Source: Curtobacterium sp. MCBA15_009
GTDB taxonomy: Bacteria; Actinomycetota; Actinomycetes; Actinomycetales; Microbacteriaceae
Reading direction: 5' to 3'
Assembly: GCF_001864895.1 (NCBI RefSeq)
Contig: NZ_MJGO01000012.1
Coordinates: 237,401-295,077, forward strand
DNA length: 57,677 nucleotides
Below the pieces are notes generated by a model. The model had not been told where the DNA came from. It worked only from the letters and a program-made list of their open reading frames with translations, and did not search any database. Position 1 is the stretch's first letter. Every line of letters starts with the position of its first letter. The position numbers were made by a program, and so were the translations under genes. Shown piece after piece: positions 9,530-19,263 of the stretch.

Positions 9530-9577
9530 GACGGACGGGAGGCCCGTGGCGGCCCCGACCCGCGCCTCCCGTCCGTC
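9530..9577. repeat. Hairpin of the GACGGGAGGC family, glgX-glgE spacer
   Basis: Arms GACGGACGGGAGGC (9530-9543) and GCCTCCCGTCCGTC (9564-9577) around a GC-rich centre. Member of the window-wide hairpin family; may act as a terminator or mRNA-stabilising end for glgX. No T-run follows. Confidence 0.8.
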
Positions 9578-9651
9578 CCTCCACAAGCACCGACGGTCGG
9601 CGCGCCGTCCACACGACGCGCGTCTCCGGGGAACACACGCCCTCTTCCGGG

Positions 9652-9657
9652 TAGCGT
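9652..9657 (+). promoter_or_regulatory. Candidate -10 box of glgE (leaderless)
   Basis: TAGCGT followed by 7 nt and the GTG start, with no ribosome-binding site. Suggests glgE-glgB have their own promoter separate from glgX. Confidence 0.42.
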
Positions 9658-9664
9658 CGCCTCC

Positions 9665-11665
9665 GTGGCCATCGCAGACCGACCCCGACGCCCGAAGATC
9701 GGGCGCATCCCGATCACCGAGCTCGCCCCACGGACCCCGAACGGGTTCCCCGCCAAGGCCTTCGACGGCGAGGTGATCACGTTCGGTGCGACCGTCTTCC
9801 GAGAAGGACACGGCATCATCGGCGCCGACCTCGTCCTCGAACGCCCGGACGGCGGCACCCGCACCGTTCCGCTGACACTCGTCTCCGCAGGTACCGACCG
9901 CTACGAGGCGACCGTGCAGGTCGACCACGTCGGCGTGTGGACCTGGCACGTCGAGTCGTACTCCGACGACTGGGCCACGTGGCTGCACGCCGCGCGGCTG
10001 AAGATCGCCGCCGGCGTCGACACCGAGGCGACCCTGCTCGACGGCGCCGTGCTGCTCGACCGCCTCGCCGAGGAGACCGGCTCCCCCGCGGCCACCCGCG
10101 CCGCGGAGCGCGTCCGCGACACCGACCTCGAGCCGGCCGAGCGCCTCGCCGCGGTCGACGACCCGCGCATCGTCGCCGAGGTCGAGGACGCCCCGCTCAC
10201 CTCGCTCCGCACGTCCTCGCCGACACAGCTGCTCGACGTCGAGCGCACCCGCGCCGGCGTCGGCGCCTGGTACGAGTTCTTCCCCCGCAGCGAGGGCGCG
10301 AAGAAGAACGCCGACGGCTCCTGGAAGAGCGGCGACTTCCGCACCGCGGCCCGCCGTCTGCCGGCCGTCGCCCGGATGGGCTTCGACGTCGTCTACCTGC
10401 CGCCGATCCACCCGATCGGCACCACCGCGCGCAAGGGCCCGAACAACACGCTCACCCCGGGCCCGAACGACCCGGGCAGCCCCTGGGCCATCGGCTCCGC
10501 CGAGGGCGGGCACGACGCCATCCATCCGGACCTCGGCACCGAGGACGACTTCCGCGACTTCGTCGAGACCGCGAAGAACACCGGCATGGAGGTCGCGCTC
10601 GACTTCGCCCTGCAGTGCTCCCCCGACCACCCCTGGGTCACCGAGCACCCGGACTGGTTCACGCAGCGCGCCGACGGCTCCATCGCGACCGCCGAGAACC
10701 CGCCGAAGCGCTACCAGGACATCTACCCGATCCAGTTCGACTCCGACCCGGAGGGCCTCGTCACCGAGGTGCTCCGCGTGCTGCGCCACTGGATGGCGTT
10801 CGGCATCAGGATCTTCCGCGTCGACAACCCGCACACGAAGCCGCTGTGGTTCTGGGAGCGTGTCATCCGCGAGGTCCGCGACGAGCACCCCGACACGGTG
10901 TTCCTCGCCGAGGCGTTCACCCGCCCGGCGATGATGCGCGCCCTCGCCGAGACCGGGTTCCAGCAGTCTTACTCGTACTTCACGTGGCGGAACACGAAGG
11001 AGGAGATCGAGGAGTACTTCCAGGAGCTCTCGCACGAGACGAGCGACTACCTGCGCCCGAACCTCTTCGTGAACACCCCCGACATCCTCACCGAGTACCT
11101 GCAGTACGGCGGCCGTGCCGGCTACAAGGTGCGTGCGGCGCTCGCCGCGACCGGTGCGCCGACGTGGGGCATGTACTCCGGCTACGAGCTCTTCGAGGAC
11201 GTCGCCCGTCCCGGCTCCGAGGAGAACATCGACAACGAGAAGTACGAGTACAAGCCCCGCGACTTCGCGCTCGCCGAGGCCGAGGGCGCGTCCCTCGCCC
11301 CGTACGTGACGATGCTCAACCGGCTGCGTGCCGCGCACCCCGCACTGCGCCAGCTGCGGAACCTGCACGTGCACACCGCCGAGGACCCGGCGACCGTCGT
11401 GTACTCGAAGCACCTGCCCGGCGAGTTCAACCGCTCGGGCCGCGACGACACGGTGATCGTCGTCGCGAACGTCGACCCCCACTCGGCCCGCGAGACGACG
11501 GTCCACCTGGACCTCGCCGCGCTCGGCCTGCCGGCCGACGGCCTGTTCGACGTCCGCGACGTCGTGACCGGGCAGCGCTGGGTCTGGGGATCGTCGAACT
11601 ACGTCCGCCTGGACGCGTTCCAGGAACCCGTGCACCTGCTCGTCGTGGAAGGACCCCACCGATGA
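9665..11665 (+). CDS. glgE: Alpha-1,4-glucan:maltose-1-phosphate maltosyltransferase GlgE
   Basis: Extends alpha-glucans from maltose 1-phosphate. 666 residues with the GlgE plan: N-terminal domain ([10 protein letters not shown]..., an immunoglobulin-like sheet), helical insert, and GH13 barrel with the nucleophile Asp in [13 protein letters not shown], the acid Glu in [10 protein letters not shown] and the C-terminal sheet. The [10 protein letters not shown] and [16 protein letters not shown] segments are family-specific. The GTG at 9665 begins [11 protein letters not shown]. Overlaps glgB by 4 bp (ATGA), the same pairing as in Streptomyces and Mycobacterium. TreS and Pep2, which normally make maltose 1-phosphate, are not in this window. 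Confidence 0.95.
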   Translation: MAIADRPRRPKIGRIPITELAPRTPNGFPAKAFDGEVITFGATVFREGHGIIGADLVLERPDGGTRTVPLTLVSAGTDRYEATVQVDHVGVWTWHVESYSDDWATWLHAARLKIAAGVDTEATLLDGAVLLDRLAEETGSPAATRAAERVRDTDLEPAERLAAVDDPRIVAEVEDAPLTSLRTSSPTQLLDVERTRAGVGAWYEFFPRSEGAKKNADGSWKSGDFRTAARRLPAVARMGFDVVYLPPIHPIGTTARKGPNNTLTPGPNDPGSPWAIGSAEGGHDAIHPDLGTEDDFRDFVETAKNTGMEVALDFALQCSPDHPWVTEHPDWFTQRADGSIATAENPPKRYQDIYPIQFDSDPEGLVTEVLRVLRHWMAFGIRIFRVDNPHTKPLWFWERVIREVRDEHPDTVFLAEAFTRPAMMRALAETGFQQSYSYFTWRNTKEEIEEYFQELSHETSDYLRPNLFVNTPDILTEYLQYGGRAGYKVRAALAATGAPTWGMYSGYELFEDVARPGSEENIDNEKYEYKPRDFALAEAEGASLAPYVTMLNRLRAAHPALRQLRNLHVHTAEDPATVVYSKHLPGEFNRSGRDDTVIVVANVDPHSARETTVHLDLAALGLPADGLFDVRDVVTGQRWVWGSSNYVRLDAFQEPVHLLVVEGPHR

Positions 11666-14211
11666 CGAACGACCCGACCGCCTCCTCCGCCCCGACCCCG
11701 GACCGGGGGCCGGCCGTGCCGCCGGTCCAGCCGCCGCCCCCGCCCGTGCCGCCGCGCGCCGCACCGGCGCCCCGGTACGAGCCGAAGGTGTCCGCCCCGG
11801 ACGAGGACCTGCCCGGTGCCCCGGCCGCACCGCGCGAGTCCCCGGACCGCGACGTGCACGAGTCCGCCACGCTCGCCGGGCACCCCGGCGACGCGTCGCA
11901 CCCGCGCAGCCCCGTCGTCGCCGCGGCTCCCGCGCGCCCCGGGATCCAGCCGGGAGGCCCGACACCCGTCGTGCCGCCGACCTCCGTGCCCGGTGGGTCG
12001 GCCGCCACCCCCGCTGCCGGCTCCGAGGCCGTGTCCGGCCCACGTCCGGCCCCGATCGAGGACTGGCTGCGCCAGCAGGTCGCCGAGGGCCGCTGGTCGC
12101 AGCCGCACGACGTCCTGGGGCCGCACCCCGTCGACGGCGGCACGAGCGTCCGCGTGGTCCGCCACCTGGCCCGCGCCGTCCGGATCGTCCGCCCCGACGG
12201 CGACGACGTCGAGCTGACCCACGAGGGCGACGGCCTCTGGGCTGGCGCCACCGCCGGCGACCTCGGCCGGTACCGCGTCGAGGCCGACTACGACCACGAC
12301 GAGTCGACCGACGAGGACGACGCGACCTGGACCACCGACGACGCGTACCGGTTCGCGCCGACGCTCGGCGAGCTCGACCTGCACCTGTTCGGCGAGGGCC
12401 GCGACGAGCAGCTCTGGCACCACCTCGGCGCGCACGCCCGCACGGTCGACGGCGTCGACGGCGTCGCCTTCGCGGTCTGGGCGCCCCGCGCCACGGCCGT
12501 CCGGGTGATCGGCGACTTCGAGGGCTGGGAGGGCCGCACCACCGCGATGCGTCGCCTCAACGACCTCGGTGTCTGGGAGCTCTTCTGGCCCGGCGCCGTC
12601 GTCGGACAGCGCTACAAGTTCCAGATCCTCACCGACTCCGGCTGGGTGGAGCGGGCCGACCCGTTCGCCCGCCAGGCGGAGATCGCCCCGGCGACGGCCT
12701 CGGTCGTCACCGAGTCCACGTACACGTGGTCCGAGGGCGACGCCGCGTGGATGGAGCGCCGGGCGCAGGCCACCACCCACGACGCCCCGATGAGCGTCTA
12801 CGAGGTGCACCTCGGCTCGTGGCGCCCGGGCCTGTCGTACCGCGAGGTCGCCGACCAGCTCATCGGCCACGTGCAGTACACCGGCTTCACCCACGTGGAG
12901 TTCCTGCCGCTCGCCGAGCACCCGTTCGGCGGCTCGTGGGGCTACCAGGTCACCGGGTACTACGCGCCGACCGCGCGCTACGGTTCGCCGGACGACCTGC
13001 GCTACCTGATCGACCGCCTGCACTCCGCCGGCATCGGCGTGATCATGGACTGGGTCCCCGGGCACTTCCCGAAGGACGAGTGGGCCCTCGGTCGATTCGA
13101 CGGCTACGCGCTGTTCGAGCACCCGGACCCCCGCCGCGGCGAGCAGCTCGACTGGGGCACCTACGTGTTCGACTTCGGGCAGCCGCAGGTGCGCAACTTC
13201 CTGGTCGCGAACGCGCTGTACTGGCTCGAGGAGTTCCACATCGACGGCCTCCGGGTCGACGCGGTGGCCTCGATGCTGTACCTCGACTACTCCCGCACCG
13301 ACTGGCTGCCGAACGTGCACGGCGGCCGCGAGAACCTCGACGCGATCGCGTTCCTGCAGGAGACGAACGCGACCGCGTACAAGCGCTACCCGGGCATCGT
13401 GATGATCGCCGAGGAGAGCACCTCGTGGCCGGGCGTCACCCAGCCGACGAGCGCCGGCGGCCTCGGGTTCGGGCAGAAGTGGAACATGGGGTGGATGCAC
13501 GACTCGCTCGAGTACGTGCAGCGCGACCCCGCGTACCGCAGCTACCACCACGACGAGATCACGTTCTCGTTCGTCTACGCCTTCAGCGAGCAGTTCACCC
13601 TGCCGATCAGCCACGACGAGGTCGTGCACGGCAAGGGCTCGCTCGTCGGCAAGATGCCGGGTGACGAGTGGCAGAAGCTCGCGAACGTCCGCGCGTACCT
13701 CGCCTTCATGTGGTCGCACCCCGGCAAGCAGCTGCTCTTCATGGGCCAGGAGTTCGCCCAGCCCGCCGAGTGGTCCGAGGCGAAGGGCCTCGACTGGTGG
13801 CTCCTCGACCAGCCGGGCCACCGCGGCGTGCAGGACCTCGTCGCCGAGCTGAACCGTGTGTACAAGGACTCCCCCGCGCTGTGGACGCACGACAGCACGG
13901 CCGAGGGCTTCGAGTGGATCGAAGGCGGTGACGCACCGCACTCGACGATCGGGTTCCTGCGGAAGGCCGGCGACGAGCGCATCGCGGTCTTCGTGAACTT
14001 CTCCGGCGTGCCGGTGGAGCGCCGCTTCGGCCTGCCGACCGCCGGCGAGTGGCACGAGGTCCTCAACACCGACGCGGCCGAGTACGGCGGCTCCGGCGTG
14101 GGCAACCTCGGGGTCGTCACCGCCGAGGACACTCCGTGGGCGGGCCGACCGGCCTCCGCGCACCTGGTGGTCCCCCCGCTCGGCGCCGTCTGGCTGCGCC
14201 TCGCTCCCTGA
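11662..14211 (+). CDS. glgB: 1,4-alpha-glucan branching enzyme GlgB with a proline-rich N-terminal extension
   Basis: Introduces alpha-1,6 branches into linear glucan made by GlgE. The first about 130 residues are disordered and rich in Pro/Ala ([19 protein letters not shown] and similar); the GlgB proper starts near [14 protein letters not shown], with a CBM48 domain around residues 255-350 and the GH13 barrel: [12 protein letters not shown], nucleophile Asp in [11 protein letters not shown], Glu in [11 protein letters not shown], Asp in [11 protein letters not shown]. 849 residues, longer than the usual about 730 by the extension. ATG overlaps the glgE stop. The extension has no recognised role. 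Confidence 0.94.
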   Translation: MTNDPTASSAPTPDRGPAVPPVQPPPPPVPPRAAPAPRYEPKVSAPDEDLPGAPAAPRESPDRDVHESATLAGHPGDASHPRSPVVAAAPARPGIQPGGPTPVVPPTSVPGGSAATPAAGSEAVSGPRPAPIEDWLRQQVAEGRWSQPHDVLGPHPVDGGTSVRVVRHLARAVRIVRPDGDDVELTHEGDGLWAGATAGDLGRYRVEADYDHDESTDEDDATWTTDDAYRFAPTLGELDLHLFGEGRDEQLWHHLGAHARTVDGVDGVAFAVWAPRATAVRVIGDFEGWEGRTTAMRRLNDLGVWELFWPGAVVGQRYKFQILTDSGWVERADPFARQAEIAPATASVVTESTYTWSEGDAAWMERRAQATTHDAPMSVYEVHLGSWRPGLSYREVADQLIGHVQYTGFTHVEFLPLAEHPFGGSWGYQVTGYYAPTARYGSPDDLRYLIDRLHSAGIGVIMDWVPGHFPKDEWALGRFDGYALFEHPDPRRGEQLDWGTYVFDFGQPQVRNFLVANALYWLEEFHIDGLRVDAVASMLYLDYSRTDWLPNVHGGRENLDAIAFLQETNATAYKRYPGIVMIAEESTSWPGVTQPTSAGGLGFGQKWNMGWMHDSLEYVQRDPAYRSYHHDEITFSFVYAFSEQFTLPISHDEVVHGKGSLVGKMPGDEWQKLANVRAYLAFMWSHPGKQLLFMGQEFAQPAEWSEAKGLDWWLLDQPGHRGVQDLVAELNRVYKDSPALWTHDSTAEGFEWIEGGDAPHSTIGFLRKAGDERIAVFVNFSGVPVERRFGLPTAGEWHEVLNTDAAEYGGSGVGNLGVVTAEDTPWAGRPASAHLVVPPLGAVWLRLAP

Positions 14212-14215
14212 CCCG

Positions 14216-14406
14216 GAGCACTTCCGCGCGTCGGAAGCAGTTCCGTGCACAGGAAGACGTATCGCGCGTGGGAGGCCGGTTCTTCCGGCCCCCCACGCGC
14301 GATCCTGCTTCCTCCCGCACATGTGATGGGACGGGACGTCGCGGCCCGCACGCCGAGACGGACGGGAGGCCCGGTGCCAGCTGGCACCGGGCCTCCCGTC
14401 CGTCTC
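14216..14406. repeat. Composite hairpin element, copy A (glgB 3' end)
   Basis: Between convergent glgB and the thioredoxin gene. Upstream TTCCGCGCG-type half repeats; hairpin 1 at 14261-14303 (arm ATCGCGCGTGGGAGGCCGG, loop TTCTT, one mismatch); spacer ending GATGGGACGGGACG; hairpin 2 at 14355-14406, a perfect 52-bp palindrome without loop starting GAGACGGACGGGAGGC. Same order as copy C, inverse of copy B. Likely a bidirectional terminator made of a dispersed repeat. Confidence 0.85.
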
Positions 14407-14415
14407 GTGGGGCGT

Positions 14416-15414
14416 CTAGTACAGGGCGCTCGCCAGACGACGGCGGGCTGCGACGACGCGCGGGTCCTCGGTCCCGACGAGCTCGAAGTACTCGACGAGC
14501 CGCACACGGAGCGCCTCACGGTCCTCGCCGAACACCGTCGGCACGAGGTCGAGCAGCCGACCGAGGGCGTCCTCGACGTGACCACCGGCGACGTCGAGGT
14601 CCGCCACCGCGAGCTGCGCGGGGACGTCCGACGGCCCGGCGGCGGCAGCCGCACGGATGTCGTCGGCGGTCCGGCCGTCGAGCCGGTCGAGGAGCGACAC
14701 CTGCGCGAGGCCGGCGACGGCCATCTGGTCGTGCGGGTCCTGCGCGATCGCGGTCTTGTACTCGGCGATCGCCGTCGCGTAGTCGCCCTGCTCGATGGCG
14801 TCGTAGGCCGCCTGGTGGTGCGGCGGCAGGGGCTCCGGCTCCGGCTCGCCCTGCTCGGTCGCGTCCGCAGGGGCCGCCCCGTCGACGGCGACCCGCCCGG
14901 ACACGCCGTTCTGCTCGGCGGCTTGCAGGACCTGCTCGAAGACGTCACGCACCTGTGCCTCGGGCAGTGCCCCGACGAACAGCCCGAGGGGCCGTCCGCC
15001 GATCACCGCGGCGACGGTCGGGATCGACTGCGCCTGGAACGCCTGCACGAGCTGCGGGTTCGTGTCGGCGTCCACCTTCGCGAGCACCACACGCCCGGCG
15101 TACTCGGCGGTCAGCTGTTCGAGGATCGGCGAGAGCTGCTTGCACGGCCCGCACCACTCCGCCCAGATGTCGACGATCACCGGGACGACCGAGGACAGCT
15201 GGAGCACGTCCTGGAAGCTCTGGTCGGTGACGTCGAGGACGAGCGACGGGACGGTCAGGTCGCCGCCGGTCTCGGATCCGTCGGCCGTCACACCCTGCGG
15301 CGCCGGGGCACCCGCGGACTGCGGGGGCTGCGGCGGCCGCTGGGCGCGGTCGACGAGGGACGACAGGTCGACGGCTCCACGGAGCCCGGCCGGGGTCGGG
15401 GGGATGTTGCTCAT
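14416..15414 (-). CDS. Thioredoxin-domain protein with TPR-like C-terminus (CnoX/YbbN type)
   Basis: 332 residues. A low-complexity N-terminus (1-50) precedes a thioredoxin fold with the intact redox motif WCGPC at 87-91 and the cis-proline segment QSIPTVAAVIGGRPLG. From about residue 200 come helical TPR-like repeats (AAYDAIEQGDYATAIAEYK...). This domain order is that of the chaperone-redoxin CnoX/YbbN, which protects proteins from oxidation and hands clients to chaperones; the intact CxxC suggests true redox activity. ATG overlaps the stop of the upstream membrane protein gene by 4 bp. Confidence 0.9.
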   Translation of the reverse strand: MSNIPPTPAGLRGAVDLSSLVDRAQRPPQPPQSAGAPAPQGVTADGSETGGDLTVPSLVLDVTDQSFQDVLQLSSVVPVIVDIWAEWCGPCKQLSPILEQLTAEYAGRVVLAKVDADTNPQLVQAFQAQSIPTVAAVIGGRPLGLFVGALPEAQVRDVFEQVLQAAEQNGVSGRVAVDGAAPADATEQGEPEPEPLPPHHQAAYDAIEQGDYATAIAEYKTAIAQDPHDQMAVAGLAQVSLLDRLDGRTADDIRAAAAAGPSDVPAQLAVADLDVAGGHVEDALGRLLDLVPTVFGEDREALRVRLVEYFELVGTEDPRVVAARRRLASALY

Positions 15415-17153
15415 TGCACCTCACTCGCTGCGGTCAGGCCCTGCGTGAACCCGAGCAGGACCACTTTGCCACCCGAGGCGACCGGCGGGACGGAGAAGAG
15501 CAGCTGGACGCTGTACGTCGCGCTGATCCCCTTCTTGCTGCTGTCCACACCGGACAACGCCTTGACGGCGCCCTCGGTGTTGACCTCGGCGCCGGAGGCC
15601 GTCGGGGTCACCTTCTCGATCTCGTCCAGGTCGGCCGAGACGAGCGCCCCCGCGTCGTCGGTCGCGATGGCGACCGCGCTGTCCGCGGGGACCTCGGACG
15701 AGTAGTCGATCTCCGCCGTGTCCGGCAGCGACTTCGCCTTCTTGTCCTTGTAGGCCTTGCCGATCGTGGTGCGCAGCGCGTCGCCCTCGCTCGAGAACAG
15801 GTCGGCGTACTCGCTCTTCGCGTCCTTCGACAGGATGTCCGCGTAGGCCGTCGCCACCTGGTCGGGAGCGATCGTCAGGAGCTTCGACTCGGGCGTCAGG
15901 AGCGCCGCACCGATCGAGGTCGGGGCGAGGCTCGGGATCTGCGCGTCGGCCTCGAGCGAGACGTCGTAGGCGACCTTGTACGGGTCGCGCGCGGAGTCCT
16001 GCACGAGCGTCAGCGCCTGCGGGGCGGCCTTCGCGTCGCAGTCCTCGGCGACGATCGTGAACACCGTGCGGGGCCAGGTGTCGGTCTGCTGCGGGAGCGC
16101 CACGCAGACCTGCCCGGAGGAGATCGTCGGCGGCGCCTTGACCTCGGAGTCCTTGCTGCGGATCGAGTAGTTCGCCAGCCGGAGCTCGAGCGCCGCCCCG
16201 CTGAACCGGGTCCGGACGAGGTCGCGGTCCCGTCGGCCGTCCGCTTGCTTCGCCACCTCGGCGATGCGGTCGACGACGCGGCTGATCTGCTGCTTCGTCG
16301 CCGCGGTCGGCTCCGTGGTGGTGGCGGCGCCGGTCGCCGTCGCGGTCGGCGTCGGGGTCGCGAGCGAGGCGTCGACGCCCTGGGGCCAGTAGTCGGACGA
16401 GCAGCCGGCCAGGGTGAGCGCGCCGACCAGGACGACCGGCACGCCGATGAAGGCGCGGGAGCTGCGACGACCCCGCGAGGGGACCTGTGCCCCGGCCGCG
16501 GCGGCCCGCCGGGATGCACGGACGCGCGGCGGACGCGTGCCACCGCTGCGGCGGCGGGGTCCGCGGCCGCGACGCTGGTGCAGGAACGCGAGGACGAGGA
16601 GCACGATGCCTCCGAGGACGAAGACACCGCCGGCGACCAGGAGCGGCCCGACGGTCGGTGTCGCGGTGTCGCGGGGCCAGGTGACGGACACGTTGCTCGG
16701 CGCCGCGGCCTTCCCGTCGCTGACGATGAGCACGGAGACGTCCTGCGGCAGCCGCACGGTGAACTGCCCGGCGCCGTCCCACTCCTGGTACCAGAGGTCG
16801 CTGCCCTCCGGCGAGGGGACGCTCGACTCGGAACCGGTGGTCCGACCGACGAGCGCGGCCTTCTCGGCGTCGAACCGGAGCGTGGTGTGCTCGGCGTCGC
16901 CCACCCAGGCGTCCACGTCGGCGGTCTTGCCGTAGGCGGCGAACACCTTGCCGGACCCGGAGACGTTGATGCGCTGGTAGCCGGGGTTCGCGTTGAGCGT
17001 CGACCCCGGGATGACGGTCACCGGCGCGGAGCTGGTGGTCGAGCTCTGCGCGACGAGGGACGACGGCGGGGCGAACACCGTCCGCTGTCCGACCGCGAGC
17101 GCGACGAGCAGCAGGCCGATGACGAAACTGACGATCGCCAGGACGAATCGCAC
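15411..17153 (-). CDS. Membrane protein with two extracytoplasmic domains and an internal lipobox-like motif, unknown function
   Basis: 580 residues from the GTG at 17153 (GGGAGAGA upstream; RFVLAIVSFVIGLLLVALAVG is the first membrane segment). A beta-rich domain of about 140 residues is followed by a second membrane segment (VGPLLVAGGVFVLGGIVLLVLAF), a strongly basic stretch, then a third hydrophobic segment ending LVGALTLAGCSSD with Cys251, which looks exactly like a lipoprotein signal and lipobox, and a long Ala/Ser/Asp-rich C-terminal domain. It reads as a membrane protein joined to what would otherwise be a lipoprotein. Overlaps the thioredoxin gene by 4 bp. No family recognised. Confidence 0.75.
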   Translation of the reverse strand: MRFVLAIVSFVIGLLLVALAVGQRTVFAPPSSLVAQSSTTSSAPVTVIPGSTLNANPGYQRINVSGSGKVFAAYGKTADVDAWVGDAEHTTLRFDAEKAALVGRTTGSESSVPSPEGSDLWYQEWDGAGQFTVRLPQDVSVLIVSDGKAAAPSNVSVTWPRDTATPTVGPLLVAGGVFVLGGIVLLVLAFLHQRRGRGPRRRSGGTRPPRVRASRRAAAAGAQVPSRGRRSSRAFIGVPVVLVGALTLAGCSSDYWPQGVDASLATPTPTATATGAATTTEPTAATKQQISRVVDRIAEVAKQADGRRDRDLVRTRFSGAALELRLANYSIRSKDSEVKAPPTISSGQVCVALPQQTDTWPRTVFTIVAEDCDAKAAPQALTLVQDSARDPYKVAYDVSLEADAQIPSLAPTSIGAALLTPESKLLTIAPDQVATAYADILSKDAKSEYADLFSSEGDALRTTIGKAYKDKKAKSLPDTAEIDYSSEVPADSAVAIATDDAGALVSADLDEIEKVTPTASGAEVNTEGAVKALSGVDSSKKGISATYSVQLLFSVPPVASGGKVVLLGFTQGLTAASEVQ

Positions 17154-17282
17154 GAACTCTCTCCCTACCGCGCCGGGGTGGGGAGTCGGCGCGCGAATCA
17201 GCGACTCAGGATAGCGAGCAACACTGGACGGCGCATCCATCCGCGCTGACGTCGGTCACAGAAGCGGCCCGCCGGGCACCAT

Positions 17283-17288
17283 TACAAT
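17283..17288 (+). promoter_or_regulatory. Candidate -10 box of the coiled-coil scaffold gene
   Basis: TACAAT, the best match to the TATAAT consensus in the surrounding sequence, 48 nt before the GTG of the coiled-coil gene. No clear -35. Confidence 0.35.
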
Positions 17289-17336
17289 CGGTGCGCGGCC
17301 CGGACCGGGCCCTCCGCCGAGCACCAGGAGCGACAC

Positions 17337-19175
17337 GTGGCGAACGACGAGGCCGAGTTCGGGACCGAGCTGCGCGGGTACCGCCGCGACGAGGTCGACC
17401 GTTCCCTGAACGACCTGCGTCGCGAGCTCATCAAGTCGAACACCGACCGGGCCGACGCCGCGAAGGAGATCCGGCTGCTGCAGTCGCGCGTCTCCGAGCT
17501 CCAGGGCGAGCTCGACGAGGCCGGCACCCCGACCTACAGCGGACTCGGCACCCGCCTCGAGTCGACGCTGCGCGTGGCCGAGGAGCAGTCCACCCGCCTC
17601 ATCAGCCAGGCCGACATCGACGCCCAGCGTCTCCGCGCCTCGAGCCGCGCCGACGCCGAGCGCACCCTGCGCGAGGCCCGCGACGAGGCGTCCGACACCC
17701 TCGAGGACGCCCGCACCCGCGCGACCAACGAACTGACCCGCGCCCGCGCCGAGGCCGCCGACACCGTCGAGCGTGCCCGCGCCGAGTCCGGGCTGCTCAC
17801 CCAGGACGCCCGCAACGAGGCCGCCGCCATCCGCGGCGCCGCCCTGACCGAGGCAGCCGAGGTCCGCTCGGTCGCGATCCGCGAGACGAACGCCCTCCGC
17901 GCCCAGGTCGAGCACGAGGTCGCCGAGCTGCGCGAGGCCGCACAGCGCGCCTCCGCCGACGCCCGCACCGCGGCGGCGGACCTCGACCGCGAGACCGAGC
18001 ACCGCCGCTCGGTGTTCGAGGCCGACCACACGCGCCGCACCGAGGACCTCGACCGCGAGGAGACCACACGTCGACAGGCCCTCGAGCGCGAGGTCGCCGA
18101 GGGGCGCGCAGCGTGGCACCGTGAGCGCGACGAGGAGCAGCAGGCGCACGCGCTGGCGCTCGAGTCCGGCCGCGCCGAGCTCGACGCCGAGGTCGCCCGT
18201 CGCCGTGACGAGCTCGACAGCGAGTTCGCGGACCGCCGCCGGGTGCTCGACGAGGACCTCGCCGCCGCCCGCGCCGAGTGGGACCGCGAACTCGCCGCCG
18301 CCCGCACGGCCCTCGAGCAGGAGGTCGGCGCGGCCCACGCGCAGCTCCGCGTCGACGAGGAGCAGACCCGCGTCGAGAACGCACGGCTCGTGCAGGAGAC
18401 CGCCGAGCGCATCGCCCGCGAACTCGAGGAGCACCAGGACCGCGTCGCCCGGGAGCGCGCCGAGGCCGACGCCGCCGCCGAGCGCGCCGTCCGCGAGCAC
18501 GAGGACACCCTCGCCGCGCGCCGCGAGCGCGAGCACGCCGAGGTCGACACCGAGATCGCGGACCGTCGGACGAACGAGCTCGGCACCCTGGAGGCCGAGC
18601 GCACCGCACTGCGCCAGGAGATCGACACGGCCCGCGCCGACCTCGCGAAGGAGCGCGACGAGGCACGTGCCGAGATCGCCCGCGAACGTGACGAGGCCCG
18701 GACGACGCTCGAGTCCGAGCTCGCGTCACGTCGGGACGACGCCGAGCAGGACTACCTGCAGAAGCACCACGAGACGGTCACCGAGACGCAGAAGTACCTC
18801 GACGAGGCGAACCTGCAGCTCGCCGAGGCCACCCGCCGCGCGACCGAGGCCCGCGAGCGTGCCGAGCGTCTGCAGCAGGAGGCCGACGACCTCGAGCGCA
18901 CCAGCACCGCCGAGGCGCAGGAGCACGCGCGCACGATCGTCGCCGACGCGCAGGACCGCGTGCACCGCATGGTCGCGGACGCCGAGGAGCGCACGGCAGG
19001 CGTCGTCGCCGAGGCCGAGGACCGCCTGGCGGCCATCCGGACGGAGCGCGACGCGGTGGCCGGCTACCTCGAGAACCTGCGCGGCGTCCTCACGCACGCC
19101 ACCGGGCTGCTCGGCGCGGCGCCCGCCGTGGACACCACGGACGCGGACGACGCGACGGACGCCACCGACCACTGA
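17337..19175 (+). CDS. Long coiled-coil cytoskeletal protein with DivIVA-like N-terminus
   Basis: 612 residues. Residues about 8-30 (FGTELRGYRRDEVDRSLNDL) fit the DivIVA membrane-targeting domain pattern GY-x4-VD. After residue about 40 nearly the whole chain is a predicted continuous coiled coil of Ala/Arg/Glu heptads with repeated AEA, ERDEAR and RRDELD segments, ending in a short acidic TTDADDATDATD tail. Resembles polar-growth or filament scaffolds such as Streptomyces Scy/FilP and Wag31-type proteins in design, not necessarily in descent. GTG start with GGAGCGACAC upstream. A second DivIVA-type protein is encoded at 21.4 kb. Probably a peripheral cell-pole or septum organiser (inference). 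Confidence 0.82.
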   Translation: MANDEAEFGTELRGYRRDEVDRSLNDLRRELIKSNTDRADAAKEIRLLQSRVSELQGELDEAGTPTYSGLGTRLESTLRVAEEQSTRLISQADIDAQRLRASSRADAERTLREARDEASDTLEDARTRATNELTRARAEAADTVERARAESGLLTQDARNEAAAIRGAALTEAAEVRSVAIRETNALRAQVEHEVAELREAAQRASADARTAAADLDRETEHRRSVFEADHTRRTEDLDREETTRRQALEREVAEGRAAWHRERDEEQQAHALALESGRAELDAEVARRRDELDSEFADRRRVLDEDLAAARAEWDRELAAARTALEQEVGAAHAQLRVDEEQTRVENARLVQETAERIARELEEHQDRVARERAEADAAAERAVREHEDTLAARREREHAEVDTEIADRRTNELGTLEAERTALRQEIDTARADLAKERDEARAEIARERDEARTTLESELASRRDDAEQDYLQKHHETVTETQKYLDEANLQLAEATRRATEARERAERLQQEADDLERTSTAEAQEHARTIVADAQDRVHRMVADAEERTAGVVAEAEDRLAAIRTERDAVAGYLENLRGVLTHATGLLGAAPAVDTTDADDATDATDH

Positions 19176-19176
19176 C

Positions 19177-19221
19177 GCAGGCCTGCCCGGAGGCCCGCCC
19201 CGCGCCTCCGGGTCGGCCTGC
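19177..19221. terminator. Bidirectional hairpin terminator
   Basis: Arms GCAGGCC-tg-CCCGGAGGC and GCCTCCGGG-tc-GGCCTGC, right after the scaffold stop and before the convergent hydrolase stop. The GGAGGC/GCCTCC core resembles the window's hairpin family. Lacks a T-run. Confidence 0.7.
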
Positions 19222-19263
19222 GCCGTGCAGGGGGCGGGTCGCAGGGTCCGCCGGCCGCGTCCG

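Noticed and set aside
11599..14322. 907-codon open frame on the minus strand opposite glgB
   Set aside because: Shadow frame caused by high GC codon bias; no domain, no ribosome-binding site, and glgB on the other strand has full family motifs. Same reasoning for the other long antisense frames over glgX, glgE, the fusion gene and the flavoenzyme.
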